A stretch of 12,023 nt of DNA from assembly GCA_947377705.1 (NCBI GenBank), contig CANCGU010000061.1, forward strand, positions 1 through 12,023, written 5' to 3'. The stretch is from Comamonadaceae bacterium. Its GTDB lineage: Bacteria; Pseudomonadota; Gammaproteobacteria; Burkholderiales; Burkholderiaceae. The notes beneath the pieces are model-generated. The model was not told where the DNA came from. It did not search any database and was given only the letters and a program-made list of their open reading frames with translations. Position 1 is the stretch's first letter; each line of letters begins with the position of its first letter. Both the position numbers and the translations under genes were made by a program. Below, one piece after another: positions 1-8,916 of the stretch.

Positions 1-3000
1 AGCGGTTCGGGCAAATCGAGTTTGGTGTTCGACACTTTGTACGCAGAAGGCCAGCGTCGCTATGTGGAGACCTTCAGCGCTTACGCCCGTCAGTTCCTAG
101 ACCGCATGGATCGTCCTGCGGTGGACAAGGTGGAAGGCGTACCCCCAGCCATTGCGATTGACCAAACCAACCCTGTGCGCAGCTCGCGTTCCACCGTGGG
201 CACCATGACCGAGTTGAACGACCATTTGAAGTTGCTCATCGCGCGTGCTGGCCATTTGTTTGACCGCCAAACCGCACAGCCCGTGCAACACGACACACCG
301 CAGAGCATTTATGCCGAATTGCAACGTCGTTGTGCTGCACAACTGCAAGACCCGCGCCTCATCATGACCTTCCCCGTGGAGTTGCCAGCCAACACCACGG
401 CTGCGGAAGTGGAACAGTGGTTGAGTGCCAGTGGCTTCACACGCATCCACGCCGAACGCGAAGTGGCCACGCCCACAGGTCCGCGCAAATTGTTGGATGT
501 GGTGGCCGACCGTTTCAAATTGGGCAATACCGAACAAGCCCGTGTGGTGGAAGCCATTGAGCTGGCCATCAAGCGCGGCGGTGGCCGACTCAATGTGTAT
601 TGGTCTTTAGACGCCGACGCCACGCCAGAGCTGTGGCGTTTCTCTACGGGTCTGCATTGCCCCGACAGCGACCTGCGTTACAGCGACCCCATCCCCTCGA
701 TGTTCTCGTTCAACTCGGCGGTGGGGGCCTGTGAGACCTGCCGTGGCTTTGGCCGCGTGATTGGGGTGGACTATGGGCTGGTCATTCCCAACGACAAACT
801 TACCTTGCGTGCGGGGGCCATCAAAACCATTCAGACCCCCGCGTGGAAAGAAACCCAAGACGACCTCATGCGTCACGCCGAAGCCGAAGGTATTCCGCGT
901 GACACACCTTGGTACAAGCTAAGCCAAGAGCACAAAGACTGGGTGATCAATGGCTCGCCCTTGTGGAAGGGCAAATGGAACCACCAGTGGTACGGCGTCA
1001 AACGCTTCTTTGAATACTTGGAGAGCAAGGCCTACAAGATGCACATCCGTGTGCTGCTGTCCAAGTACCGCAGCTACACACCGTGCGGCACCTGTGCGGG
1101 CGCCCGTTTGAAGACCGACAGCCTCTTGTGGCGCATTGGTACGAAAGAGCACGCCGATGCCGTGCTGCCTCCCGCCAAACGGTTCATGCCGCAAGGTGTG
1201 CAATGGAGCCGTGCCCAACTTGAAGCCATGCCCGGCCTGTGTCTGCATGACCTGATGCTCTTACCCATCGACAAACTGCACCAGTTTTTCAACGCCACAC
1301 AAGTTGACGTGGCGGGCGCAGACGCGCAAGCCTTGCATCTGCTGATGGACGAAATTCGCACGCGCTTGAAATACCTCAGCGATGTGGGCATTGGTTACCT
1401 CACGCTGGACCGTCAAAGCCGCACCCTCAGTGGCGGCGAGGTGCAACGCATCAACCTCACCACGGCCTTGGGCACTTCCTTGGTCAACACCTTGTTTGTG
1501 TTGGATGAGCCCAGCATTGGCTTGCATCCGCGTGACATGAACCGCATCAACGAAGCCATGCTGCGCTTGCGCAATGCAGGCAACACACTGGTGGTGGTGG
1601 AGCACGACCCCGCGGTGATGATGTGCGCCGACCGCATCATTGACATGGGCCCTGGCCCCGGCGTGAAGGGCGGACAGATTGTGTTTGACGGCACCACCGA
1701 AGCATTGAAATCTGCCGACACCTTGACGGGTGCTTACTTGGGCGCACGCAAAACCATTGGCCTAGGCCTCAAACGTTTGGTGACCGACAACACGCCACGC
1801 TTGATCTTGGAAGGTGCGCGCGAACACAACCTGCAAAACCTGAGCATCGAGTTCCCCCTGCAACGCTTGGTGTGCATCACCGGCGTCAGCGGCTCGGGCA
1901 AGTCCACCCTCATTCAAGACGTCCTCACCCCCGCCTTGCTGCGCCACTATGGCCGCGCCACCGAAACACCCGGCGCACACGACCGTTTGCTAGGCGCAGA
2001 CCACCTGAGCGATGTGGTGTTTGTCGACCAGTCACCCATCGGCAAAACCGCCCGATCCAACCCCGCCAGCTATGTCGGTGCCTGGGATGCGGTGCGCGAA
2101 ATATTTGCTGTTGCCCCCATGTCTAAACAGCGTGGCTACACCGCTTCAAAGTTCAGCTTCAACAGCGGCGATGGCCGTTGCCCCACCTGCGGTGGCTCGG
2201 GCTTTGAACACGTAGAAATGCAGTTCCTGAGTGACGTCTACCTGCGCTGCCAAGATTGCAATGGCCAGCGCTACCGACCAGAAATCTTAGAAGTCCGCAT
2301 CGAACGCAAAAAGCTGGTTGGCGCTGGGGCAGTGCTGACGCAGCGACATTCTGAGCAAAGCGAAGAGGAGCAAGGCAGTGCTGCCCCAGTGTCAACCAGC
2401 GTCTTCCTCAACGTCGCAGATGTACTTGAGCTCACGGTGGGCGAGGCCTTAGAAATTTTTGCCAACGATCGTGAGGTTGTCCGCACCCTGCAACCGATCG
2501 TCGATGTGGGGTTGGACTATGTGAAGCTGGGGCAACCTGTGCCGACCTTGAGCGGTGGCGAAGCCCAGCGTTTGAAGCTTGCAGGCTTCTTGGCCGAAGC
2601 CGCCAAAGCCAAAACATCCAGCCGCCAAGCACTCGCCAAAAAAGGCGTGCTGTTCTTGTTTGACGAGCCCACCACGGGCCTGCACTTTGACGACATTGCC
2701 AAACTCATGCGCGCCATGCGCCGCTTGCTGGAAGACGGCAACTCTCTCATCGTCATTGAACACAACCTCGATGTCATTCGTGCCAGCGATTGGCTGATTG
2801 ACCTCGGACCTGAAGGCGGTGACGCCGGTGGCTTGTTGGTGGCCGAAGGCACACCCGAAGACGTGCGCTTGCACCCCACCTCGCACACGGGCAAAGCCCT
2901 GCGCGATTACGCCGCGTCGATGGGGGTGGTGTACGAAATTGATGGCGAAAAAGCATCCGCAGGTTTGTTAGCCGCTGAAGACACGGCCCGATTTGCAAAG

Positions 3001-5883
3001 GCTGCGCGTGGTACGTCCGTGGGCGATGGGGCGATTCAAATCATCAACGCCAAAGAGCACAACCTTAAAAACTTGAGTGTTGACATTCCGCGCGGCAAGT
3101 TCAACGTCATCACCGGCGTGTCGGGCTCAGGCAAGTCCACCCTCGCGTTTGACATCTTGTTCAACGAAGGCCAGCGTCGCTATTTAGAAAGCCTCAACGC
3201 TTACGCGCGCAGCATCGTGCAGCCCGCAGGTCGCCCCGAGGTGGATGCGGTGTATGGCATTCCCCCCACCGTGGCGATTGAGCAGCGCCTCAGTCGTGGT
3301 GGCCGCAAATCCACCGTGGGAACCACCACCGAGGTGTGGCACTTTTTGCGTTTGCTGTATGTCAAGCTCGGCACGCAACATTGCACGCACGACGGTGCGG
3401 CGGTGCAGCCGCAAACCGCAGAGCGCATTGCCGCGCAGCTGATGCGCGAGTTCAAAGGCCAGCACATCGGCCTGATGAGCCCGCTGGTGATGAACCGCAA
3501 AGGCGTCTACACCGAGCTGGCCGACTGGGCACGCCCACGCGGCTACACGCACTTGCGTGTGGATGGTCACTTCTTGCCCACCAACGGCTTTCCGCGCTTG
3601 GACCGTTTCAGAGAACACACCATTGAATTGCCGGTGGCGAGTTTGGAAGTCACGGCGCAAAACGAAGCTGCCCTACGTCAAGCCCTGATGACTGCGCTAG
3701 AACACGGCAAAGGTGTGGTGCATGTGTTGAGTCAACTGGACGGCTTGCGTGAGGCCATGGAGGTGGGCGCGGATACCAACAGCATTGGTCGCTTGGATGT
3801 GTATTCCACCAAACGTGCGTGCCCCGTGTGCGACACCTCGTATGCTGAGCTAGACCCACGCTTGTTTTCGTACAACAGCAAACACGGCTGGTGCCCCGAC
3901 TGCGTAGGCACAGGCGTGAAGCTCAACAAATACCAACGCCAAGTGCTGGACGACTCGGTGCGAGACGACAAAGACAAGGGAAGAGAGCAAACCTTTGCCG
4001 AACCCGATGTGGACGATTTGGTGGACGTGGCTTGCCCCACTTGCGAAGGAACACGGCTGAACGCCACGGCACGGGCCGTGAAGTTTGCAGGCGTGGGCAT
4101 CACCGACATTGCGCGCCTGAGCGTGACCGAGATTCGCAAGTGGGTCGAGAAGCTGGCGATGACGGGCCGCGATGCTGACATTGCACGCGACCTGTTGCCA
4201 GAAATCAAAAGCCGCTTGGAGTTCTTAGAGCAAGTGGGCTTGAACTACCTCACCCTCGACCGTGGCGCACCCACCCTGAGTGGCGGCGAAGCGCAACGCA
4301 TTCGCTTGGCTGCGCAACTGGGTAGTAACTTGCAAGGCGTGTGCTACGTGCTAGACGAGCCCACCATTGGCTTGCATGCGCGTGACAACCAAATCTTGTT
4401 GAATGCGCTGCACTTGCTCAGCGACAAAGGCAACACCCTGGTGGTGGTGGAGCACGACGAAGACACCATTCGCCGTGCAGACCACATCATTGACATTGGG
4501 CCCAGCGCTGGCAAGCGGGGTGGGCGGCTGGTGGGCGAGGGCTCGGTGAAGGACATCACCTCTCAGGCTGAATCACAAACGGGACGTTATTTGTTGCATG
4601 CGATGCGGCATCCCTTGCAGGCGCGACGGCCTGTGTCTGAGGCTGCGTTGTCTGCTTTTGCTGCTGCTTCGCTCGCTGCGAAGGATGAGGCATTGCCGGG
4701 TTCCTCATGCGGCGAGCCAAAATCGTCACCCGGCAACGCCCCATCCTCCGCGAAGGTGGGTAAGCGCAAGGCGGCTGCACCTGTTGCTGAGACTGTCTCT
4801 GCTGATTCGTTTGCTGCGTTGCAATGGCTTTCTCTGGAAGGTGCTTCGCTGCACAACTTGAGCGATGTGAGTGTGTCTATTCCGCTTAAGCGTTTGGTGG
4901 CTGTGACGGGTGTATCTGGCTCGGGCAAGTCCACGCTGGCGCGTGATGTGCTGCTGCACAACGTGGCGGCGGCGGTGGCTCAGCGTTCTACTCAGGCGGG
5001 CCGTAAGCTCGATGAAGATGGCAAGCATCCAGCGTGGGCAGGCTGTACGGGGCTTGATGGCTATCAAACGATTGACCGTGTATTGGAAGTAGACCAAACG
5101 CCGATTGGCAAAACACCGCGCTCATGCCCCGCGACCTACATTGGTTTTTGGGACACGATTCGCAAGCTTTTTGCTGAAACACTTGAAGCCAAAGCGCGCG
5201 GCTACGGTGCAGGTCGTTTCAGCTTCAACACCGGCGAAGGCCGCTGCCACACCTGCGAGGGGCAGGGACTGCGCACGATTGAAATGAGCTTTTTGCCCGA
5301 CGTGAAAGTGCCGTGCGAAACCTGTCGCGGCGCTCGCTTCAACCCCGAAACCTTGGCCGTGAGCTGGCGCGGCAAAAGCATTGGCGATGTGCTGCAAATG
5401 GAAGTTGACGAGGCCGTGGAATTTTTTGCCACCATGCCCAACATTGCACACCCCTTGCAACTGCTCAAAGACGTGGGCTTGGGCTACCTCACCTTGGGTC
5501 AGCCTTCACCCACCCTCAGTGGCGGCGAGGCGCAGCACATCAAGCTGGTGACGGAGCTAAGCAAAGTGCGTGACGACGTGACCCGTCGTGGCAACAAAGC
5601 GCCGCACACGCTCTATGTGTTGGACGAGCCCACCGTGGGCTTGCACATGGCCGACGTGGACAAACTCATCCGCGTGTTGCACCGTTTGGTCGATGGAGGC
5701 CACAGCGTGGTGGTGATTGAGCACGACCTCGACGTGATTGCCGAAGCCGACTGGATCATCGACCTCGGACCGGAAGGCGGCAATGGCGGTGGGTTGATCG
5801 TGGCGGCAGATACGCCCGAGGCGGTGGTGGCTTTGGGGACACACACGGGTGTGGCATTGAAGCCTGTGCTGGCACGGGTGTAA
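1..5883 (+). CDS. uvrA: Tandem (double-length) UvrA-like excinuclease ATPase, 5' partial
   Basis: UvrA is the ATP-dependent damage-recognition subunit of UvrABC nucleotide excision repair and normally acts as a dimer. The frame is open from base 1, which falls inside the first Walker A motif, so roughly 30 N-terminal residues are missing. Codons are counted from base 1. The chain holds two UvrA units, about codons 1-1000 and 1018-1960, against about 940 residues for a normal UvrA. Walker A motifs lie at codons 1-7, 628-636, 1039-1046 and 1637-1645. ABC signatures (LSGGE) start at 476, 850, 1426 and 1839, each followed by a Walker B with DEP. Zinc-finger cysteines are C727/C730/C750/C753, C1274/C1277/C1298/C1301 and C1749/C1752/C1772/C1775. 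In the first finger (C220, C244, C247) the second ligand is Ser223. The last signature has His1846 where Arg is usual. Unit 2 has a recognisable UvrB-binding-like region (about codons 1165-1260) but a shortened insertion domain. Two palindromic elements are translated in frame. Stop TAA is at 5881. The organism may also carry a standard uvrA elsewhere. The family is certain; its exact repair role is not. Confidence 0.95.
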   Translation, partial: SGSGKSSLVFDTLYAEGQRRYVETFSAYARQFLDRMDRPAVDKVEGVPPAIAIDQTNPVRSSRSTVGTMTELNDHLKLLIARAGHLFDRQTAQPVQHDTPQSIYAELQRRCAAQLQDPRLIMTFPVELPANTTAAEVEQWLSASGFTRIHAEREVATPTGPRKLLDVVADRFKLGNTEQARVVEAIELAIKRGGGRLNVYWSLDADATPELWRFSTGLHCPDSDLRYSDPIPSMFSFNSAVGACETCRGFGRVIGVDYGLVIPNDKLTLRAGAIKTIQTPAWKETQDDLMRHAEAEGIPRDTPWYKLSQEHKDWVINGSPLWKGKWNHQWYGVKRFFEYLESKAYKMHIRVLLSKYRSYTPCGTCAGARLKTDSLLWRIGTKEHADAVLPPAKRFMPQGVQWSRAQLEAMPGLCLHDLMLLPIDKLHQFFNATQVDVAGADAQALHLLMDEIRTRLKYLSDVGIGYLTLDRQSRTLSGGEVQRINLTTALGTSLVNTLFVLDEPSIGLHPRDMNRINEAMLRLRNAGNTLVVVEHDPAVMMCADRIIDMGPGPGVKGGQIVFDGTTEALKSADTLTGAYLGARKTIGLGLKRLVTDNTPRLILEGAREHNLQNLSIEFPLQRLVCITGVSGSGKSTLIQDVLTPALLRHYGRATETPGAHDRLLGADHLSDVVFVDQSPIGKTARSNPASYVGAWDAVREIFAVAPMSKQRGYTASKFSFNSGDGRCPTCGGSGFEHVEMQFLSDVYLRCQDCNGQRYRPEILEVRIERKKLVGAGAVLTQRHSEQSEEEQGSAAPVSTSVFLNVADVLELTVGEALEIFANDREVVRTLQPIVDVGLDYVKLGQPVPTLSGGEAQRLKLAGFLAEAAKAKTSSRQALAKKGVLFLFDEPTTGLHFDDIAKLMRAMRRLLEDGNSLIVIEHNLDVIRASDWLIDLGPEGGDAGGLLVAEGTPEDVRLHPTSHTGKALRDYAASMGVVYEIDGEKASAGLLAAEDTARFAKAARGTSVGDGAIQIINAKEHNLKNLSVDIPRGKFNVITGVSGSGKSTLAFDILFNEGQRRYLESLNAYARSIVQPAGRPEVDAVYGIPPTVAIEQRLSRGGRKSTVGTTTEVWHFLRLLYVKLGTQHCTHDGAAVQPQTAERIAAQLMREFKGQHIGLMSPLVMNRKGVYTELADWARPRGYTHLRVDGHFLPTNGFPRLDRFREHTIELPVASLEVTAQNEAALRQALMTALEHGKGVVHVLSQLDGLREAMEVGADTNSIGRLDVYSTKRACPVCDTSYAELDPRLFSYNSKHGWCPDCVGTGVKLNKYQRQVLDDSVRDDKDKGREQTFAEPDVDDLVDVACPTCEGTRLNATARAVKFAGVGITDIARLSVTEIRKWVEKLAMTGRDADIARDLLPEIKSRLEFLEQVGLNYLTLDRGAPTLSGGEAQRIRLAAQLGSNLQGVCYVLDEPTIGLHARDNQILLNALHLLSDKGNTLVVVEHDEDTIRRADHIIDIGPSAGKRGGRLVGEGSVKDITSQAESQTGRYLLHAMRHPLQARRPVSEAALSAFAAASLAAKDEALPGSSCGEPKSSPGNAPSSAKVGKRKAAAPVAETVSADSFAALQWLSLEGASLHNLSDVSVSIPLKRLVAVTGVSGSGKSTLARDVLLHNVAAAVAQRSTQAGRKLDEDGKHPAWAGCTGLDGYQTIDRVLEVDQTPIGKTPRSCPATYIGFWDTIRKLFAETLEAKARGYGAGRFSFNTGEGRCHTCEGQGLRTIEMSFLPDVKVPCETCRGARFNPETLAVSWRGKSIGDVLQMEVDEAVEFFATMPNIAHPLQLLKDVGLGYLTLGQPSPTLSGGEAQHIKLVTELSKVRDDVTRRGNKAPHTLYVLDEPTVGLHMADVDKLIRVLHRLVDGGHSVVVIEHDLDVIAEADWIIDLGPEGGNGGGLIVAADTPEAVVALGTHTGVALKPVLARV
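2313..2400 (+). repeat. Palindromic element copy 1, in frame inside uvrA
   Basis: Arms 2313-2337 and 2376-2400 pair over all 25 positions: 21 Watson-Crick pairs and four G-T wobbles (2321/2392, 2323/2390, 2333/2380, 2334/2379). The 38-nt loop contains a core at 2341-2371 that matches 7149-7179 at 29 of 31 positions. It encodes a low-complexity peptide containing RHSEQSEEE within about 32 extra residues (codons 772-803). These lie between the conserved stretches RYRPEILEV and NVADVLELT. In unit 2 the equivalent stretch (RFNPETLAV to IGDVLQMEV) has only a few linking residues, so the extra residues look like an insertion. It resembles in behaviour the Rickettsia palindromic elements, which also sit in frame in genes, but I see no evidence of relatedness. 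Confidence 0.85.
4677..4752 (-). repeat. Palindromic element copy 2, reversed, in frame in the uvrA linker
   Basis: Arms 4677-4701 and 4728-4752 are complementary at 21 of 25 positions on the plus strand. Three of the exceptions (4692/4737, 4688/4741, 4681/4748) are A-C on the plus strand and therefore T-G wobbles on the minus strand; the fourth (4677/4752) is a wobble on the plus strand only. The 26-nt loop read on the minus strand begins GAC-G-ATT and ends GAGGA, like the core of the other copies, but its middle differs. This suggests the same family in reverse orientation. It encodes a Ser/Pro/Ala-rich peptide (roughly codons 1559-1584) between the third ATPase domain and the fourth Walker A at codon 1637, a position that tolerates a flexible linker. 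Family membership is less sure than the palindrome itself. Confidence 0.7.
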
Positions 5884-5885
5884 CG

Positions 5886-7091
5886 ATGCCAACTTTAAAA
5901 AATCTGCTGACGCATCGCAGCTTCGTGCGCTTCATGGGCGCGCGTTTTCTGGTGGTTACGGCCAATCAAATGTTGATGGTCGCAGTGGCTTGGCATATGT
6001 ATGACCTCACGGGAAGCGCTTGGGATTTGGGCTTGGTTGGTCTGTTTCAGTTTGTTCCAGCGCTGATGTTGACCTTGCCTGCTGGACATGTCGCTGACCG
6101 TGTGCACCGTGGTCGTTTGTTCGCCGCGTGTGTGGCGATTCAGGCCAGTGTATCGATGTTATTGGTGTGGGCCACGATGGCGGAGTTTGTCAGTCGTGAC
6201 TTGATCTTGACGCTGTCCATTGTGCTGGGCGGTACCCGTGCTTTTCAAATGCCAGCGCAACAAGCCCTCACGCCGATGCTGGTGCCTTCGAGCGTTTTGC
6301 AGCGTGCGATTGCCTTGAGCTCCAGTGCATTGCAAGCCGCCACTATTGGCGGGCCTGCGCTGGGGGGCTTGCTTTACGCCCAAGGTGCGTTGACGGTGTA
6401 TGCCGTGTGTGTGGTCATGATGTTGATGTCGAGCGCATTGACGTTGACTGTTCGCTACGTTCACCACGTTCGATATGACGCCGTGTCTTGGGCCTCGGCC
6501 ATGGCCGGTGTGACGTTCGTTTGGCGAAACAAAATTTTGTTGGGCGCGACATCGTTGGATTTGTTCGCTGTATTGCTCGGCGGCGCCACGGCGCTACTGC
6601 CCATCTATGCGCGCGATGTCCTGCACACGGGGCCTGAGGGCTTGGGCTTGTTGCGTGCAGCGCCTGCGGCAGGCGCGTTGTTGATGTCATTCGCCATGTT
6701 GCGCTGGCCTTTGTACCGCCATGTCGGCTATAGCCTCTTAGGTGCTGTGGCGGTATTTGGCGGTGCCACGATTGTGTTTGGCCTGTCGCATCACTTTGGC
6801 TTGTCTTTGCTGGCCTTGGCGGTGACGGGGGCTGCCGACAACATCAGTGTTGTGACCCGTTTGACCTTGACGCAACTTCAAACGCCCGATGAAATTCGTG
6901 GGCGTGTGGCTGCGGTGAACTCAATCTTCATTGGTGCATCCAACCAGTTGGGCGAGTTTGAGTCTGGCGCCGTGGCCGCGCTGTGGGGGCCTGTGGTCTC
7001 TGTGGTGAGCGGCGGTGTTGGCACAGTCATCGTTGCAGTCGCTTGGCTTAAGCTGTTCCCAACCTTGGCGCGCAGAGACCGCATGCAATAA
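5886..7091 (+). CDS. MFS exporter, EntS/MFS_3-like (DHA3 type)
   Basis: A 401-residue integral membrane protein of the major facilitator superfamily, probably a proton-driven exporter in the inner membrane. It is almost entirely hydrophobic, with about 10-12 predicted membrane segments. The loop between segments 2 and 3 carries the MFS motif A (GHVADRVHRGR, about residues 67-77). Two further stretches resemble the enterobactin exporter EntS and the MFS_3 family: FQMPAQQALTPMLVP in the first half and PDEIRGRVAAVNS followed by NQLGEFESG near the C-terminus. The ATG at 5886 is 2 nt after the uvrA stop codon and has only a weak upstream purine run, so translation is probably coupled to uvrA. The substrate cannot be read from the sequence: siderophore, drug or metabolite are all possible. 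No siderophore genes are present in the window to support the EntS assignment. Confidence 0.85.
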   Translation: MPTLKNLLTHRSFVRFMGARFLVVTANQMLMVAVAWHMYDLTGSAWDLGLVGLFQFVPALMLTLPAGHVADRVHRGRLFAACVAIQASVSMLLVWATMAEFVSRDLILTLSIVLGGTRAFQMPAQQALTPMLVPSSVLQRAIALSSSALQAATIGGPALGGLLYAQGALTVYAVCVVMMLMSSALTLTVRYVHHVRYDAVSWASAMAGVTFVWRNKILLGATSLDLFAVLLGGATALLPIYARDVLHTGPEGLGLLRAAPAAGALLMSFAMLRWPLYRHVGYSLLGAVAVFGGATIVFGLSHHFGLSLLALAVTGAADNISVVTRLTLTQLQTPDEIRGRVAAVNSIFIGASNQLGEFESGAVAALWGPVVSVVSGGVGTVIVAVAWLKLFPTLARRDRMQ

Positions 7092-7121
7092 AACTCGACC
7101 CGAATCGCAAGCATGCAGCGC

Positions 7122-7207
7122 GAAGAGCGGCTCAGCGGCGTTGCCCGTCAGCGACATTCTGAGCGCAGCGAAGAGGAGCCGAGGGCAATGCCACGGAGCC
7201 CCTCTTC
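7122..7207 (+). repeat. Palindromic element copy 3, between convergent genes; possible bidirectional terminator
   Basis: Arms 7122-7146 and 7183-7207 pair at 22 of 25 positions: 21 Watson-Crick, one G-T wobble at 7140/7189, and mismatches at 7128/7201, 7134/7195 and 7136/7193. The 36-nt loop holds the 31-nt core (7149-7179) shared with the copy in uvrA. It fills most of the 137-nt gap between the end of the MFS gene (7091) and the end of prfC (7229), which converge here. No clear T-tract follows either arm, so a classical intrinsic terminator is not shown; a stabilising 3' hairpin for both transcripts is equally possible. Confidence 0.85.
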
Positions 7208-7228
7208 ACCACAAAAGCAACGAACGAA

Positions 7229-8860
7229 TTAACCCGCCGTCGACAACGCTAACCCCGCATGCTCCCGCAGCGGATGGAAATGAATCTTTGGGAACCGCTC
7301 TTGCGCCAACCGCACGTCATAAGGCGAGGTGCACAAATAGGCCAATGTGTTGGCTGCATCCAAAGCCATGCGTTGCGGATAGGCGTAGGTGAACTCGCGC
7401 AGCTCGGCGGGGGTGTCGGCCGTGATCCAGCGTGCGCCAGTGTATTGGCAGCTCTCTAGCTTCACATCGCAGTCGTACTCGGCTTTCAAGCGGTGTTGCA
7501 CCACTTCAAATTGCAGTTGGCCCACAGCGCCCAACAGCATGGCGCCGCCGGCTTCGGGTTTGAACACTTGAATGGCGCCTTCTTCACCCAGTTGGTCCAA
7601 GCCTTGTTGCAGTTGCTTGGTGCGCAGGGGGTTTTTCAAAATCACGGTCATGAACAATTCAGGCGCGAAGAAGGGCAAGCCGGTGAATTGCAAGTTGGCG
7701 CCATCGGTGATGGTGTCGCCCAGCTGCACGCCGCCGTGGGTGGTGAAGCCGATGATGTCGCCGGCGTAGGCTTCTTCCACCGCTTCGCGGCGTTGCGACA
7801 TGAAGGTCACCACGCTGGTGGGGCGCAGTTCTTTGGCGGTGCGTTGCACTTTGAGTTTCATGCCGGGGGTGAACTTGCCCGAGGCCACGCGCACAAAGGC
7901 AATGCGGTCGCGGTGGTTGGCGTCCATGTTGGCTTGCACTTTGAACACCACGCCTGCAAAGCCTTCGTCTTCTGGCTGAATGGTTTTTTCTTGCAGTTCT
8001 TTGTTGACTACCAAGTGGCTCAAGCGGGGGCGGGGGGCGGGCGCGAGGTCGACCAAGGCGTCGAGCACTTCCATCACACCAAAGTTGTTCACACCTGAGC
8101 CAAAGAACACGGGGGTTTGCTTGCCCGCCAAGAAGGCTTCTTTGTCGAACTTGGGCGATGCACCAGTGGCCAGCTCCATGCTTTCCATGGCCGTGGCCCA
8201 CTCTGCGCCAAAGCGCTCGGCCAGTTGGGCTTGCTCGCTCAGTGGGTGTGTTTCAAAGTCTTGGGGCAAACGTTCGCTGCCAGAGTCGAACACGGTCATG
8301 GCTTGCGTGCGCAAGTTGATGATGCCGCCAAACAACTTGCCTTGGCCCACAGGCCAGGTCATGGGCACGCAGGGCATGCCGAGTTCGCGCTCGACTTCGT
8401 CGAGGATGTCGAGCGGGTCGCGCACTTCGCGGTCCATTTTGTTGACGAAGGTGATGATGGGCGTGTCACGCTGACGGCACACCTCAATCAGGCGTCGGGT
8501 TTGCGCTTCCACACCGTTGGCGGCGTCAATCACCATCAGGGCCGAGTCCACGGCGGTGAGCACGCGGTAGGTGTCTTCAGAGAAATCTTTGTGGCCGGGG
8601 GTGTCGAGCAGGTTGATGACGTGGTCGCGGTACAGCATCTGCATCACCGACGAGGCTACCGAGATGCCGCGCTGCTTTTCAATTTCCATCCAGTCTGACG
8701 TGGCATGGCGTGAGGCTTTACGACCTTTCACAGCGCCTGCGATTTGAATCGCGCCCGAGAACAGCAACAGCTTTTCGGTCAGCGTGGTTTTACCCGCGTC
8801 GGGGTGAGAAATGATCGCAAAGGTGCGGCGGCGGCGAACTTCGTTAAGAAAAGAGCTCAT
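7229..8860 (-). CDS. prfC: Peptide chain release factor 3 (RF3)
   Basis: RF3 is a translational GTPase that removes RF1 and RF2 from the ribosome after peptide release, acting in the cytoplasm. The product is 543 residues, close to the 529 of E. coli RF3. GTPase motifs appear in order: G1 SHPDAGKT (residues 18-25), G2 region RGISVASSV, G3 DTPGHKDF and G4 NKMDRE. SGVNNFG and the C-terminal region beginning near PLRTKQLQQGLDQLG fit RF3 rather than EF-G. I chose the ATG at 8860 (MSSFLNEVRRRR) because it matches the usual RF3 N-terminus; the frame could be extended to a TTG at 8890, which lacks support. No good Shine-Dalgarno sequence precedes the ATG. The gene lies 51 nt downstream of the sensor kinase on the same strand and converges with the MFS gene. 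Stop TAA is at 7231-7229. Confidence 0.96.
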   Translation of the reverse strand: MSSFLNEVRRRRTFAIISHPDAGKTTLTEKLLLFSGAIQIAGAVKGRKASRHATSDWMEIEKQRGISVASSVMQMLYRDHVINLLDTPGHKDFSEDTYRVLTAVDSALMVIDAANGVEAQTRRLIEVCRQRDTPIITFVNKMDREVRDPLDILDEVERELGMPCVPMTWPVGQGKLFGGIINLRTQAMTVFDSGSERLPQDFETHPLSEQAQLAERFGAEWATAMESMELATGASPKFDKEAFLAGKQTPVFFGSGVNNFGVMEVLDALVDLAPAPRPRLSHLVVNKELQEKTIQPEDEGFAGVVFKVQANMDANHRDRIAFVRVASGKFTPGMKLKVQRTAKELRPTSVVTFMSQRREAVEEAYAGDIIGFTTHGGVQLGDTITDGANLQFTGLPFFAPELFMTVILKNPLRTKQLQQGLDQLGEEGAIQVFKPEAGGAMLLGAVGQLQFEVVQHRLKAEYDCDVKLESCQYTGARWITADTPAELREFTYAYPQRMALDAANTLAYLCTSPYDVRLAQERFPKIHFHPLREHAGLALSTAG

Positions 8861-8898
8861 GGCGTTGTGCGCGAAGGCACGGCAGGTCAAAGGGCAGA

Positions 8899-8916
8899 AT
8901 CATAGCGCCCGCTATG
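8899..8916 (-). promoter_or_regulatory. Perfect inverted repeat and possible -10 box ahead of prfC
   Basis: CATAGCG at 8901-8907 is repeated inverted at 8910-8916 with a 2-nt spacer, overlapping the kinase stop codon (8914-8912). On the minus strand TATGAT at 8904-8899 resembles a -10 box and would start transcription just upstream of prfC. No convincing -35 box is seen 16-18 nt further up. The repeat could be an operator, an RNA hairpin between two cistrons, or chance. No T-tract follows it, so it is not an obvious terminator. Confidence 0.3.

Noticed and set aside
2324..2389. Reading copy 1 as an intrinsic terminator inside uvrA
   Set aside because: The loop is 38 nt and no T-tract follows; the frame continues through it with conserved UvrA sequence on both sides.
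46..3183. Shared 18-nt stretch GAAGGCCAGCGTCGCTAT at 46-63 and 3166-3183 as a separate repeat
   Set aside because: It encodes the same conserved EGQRRY segment of the two UvrA units and is explained by their homology.
7493..8098. 201-codon open frame on the plus strand opposite prfC
   Set aside because: It is antisense to conserved RF3 domains and its composition is a mirror of prfC codon usage.
8861..8890. N-terminal extension of RF3 to a TTG at 8890
   Set aside because: The extra ten residues are not part of the RF3 family, no SD precedes the TTG, and the ATG at 8860 gives the usual N-terminus.
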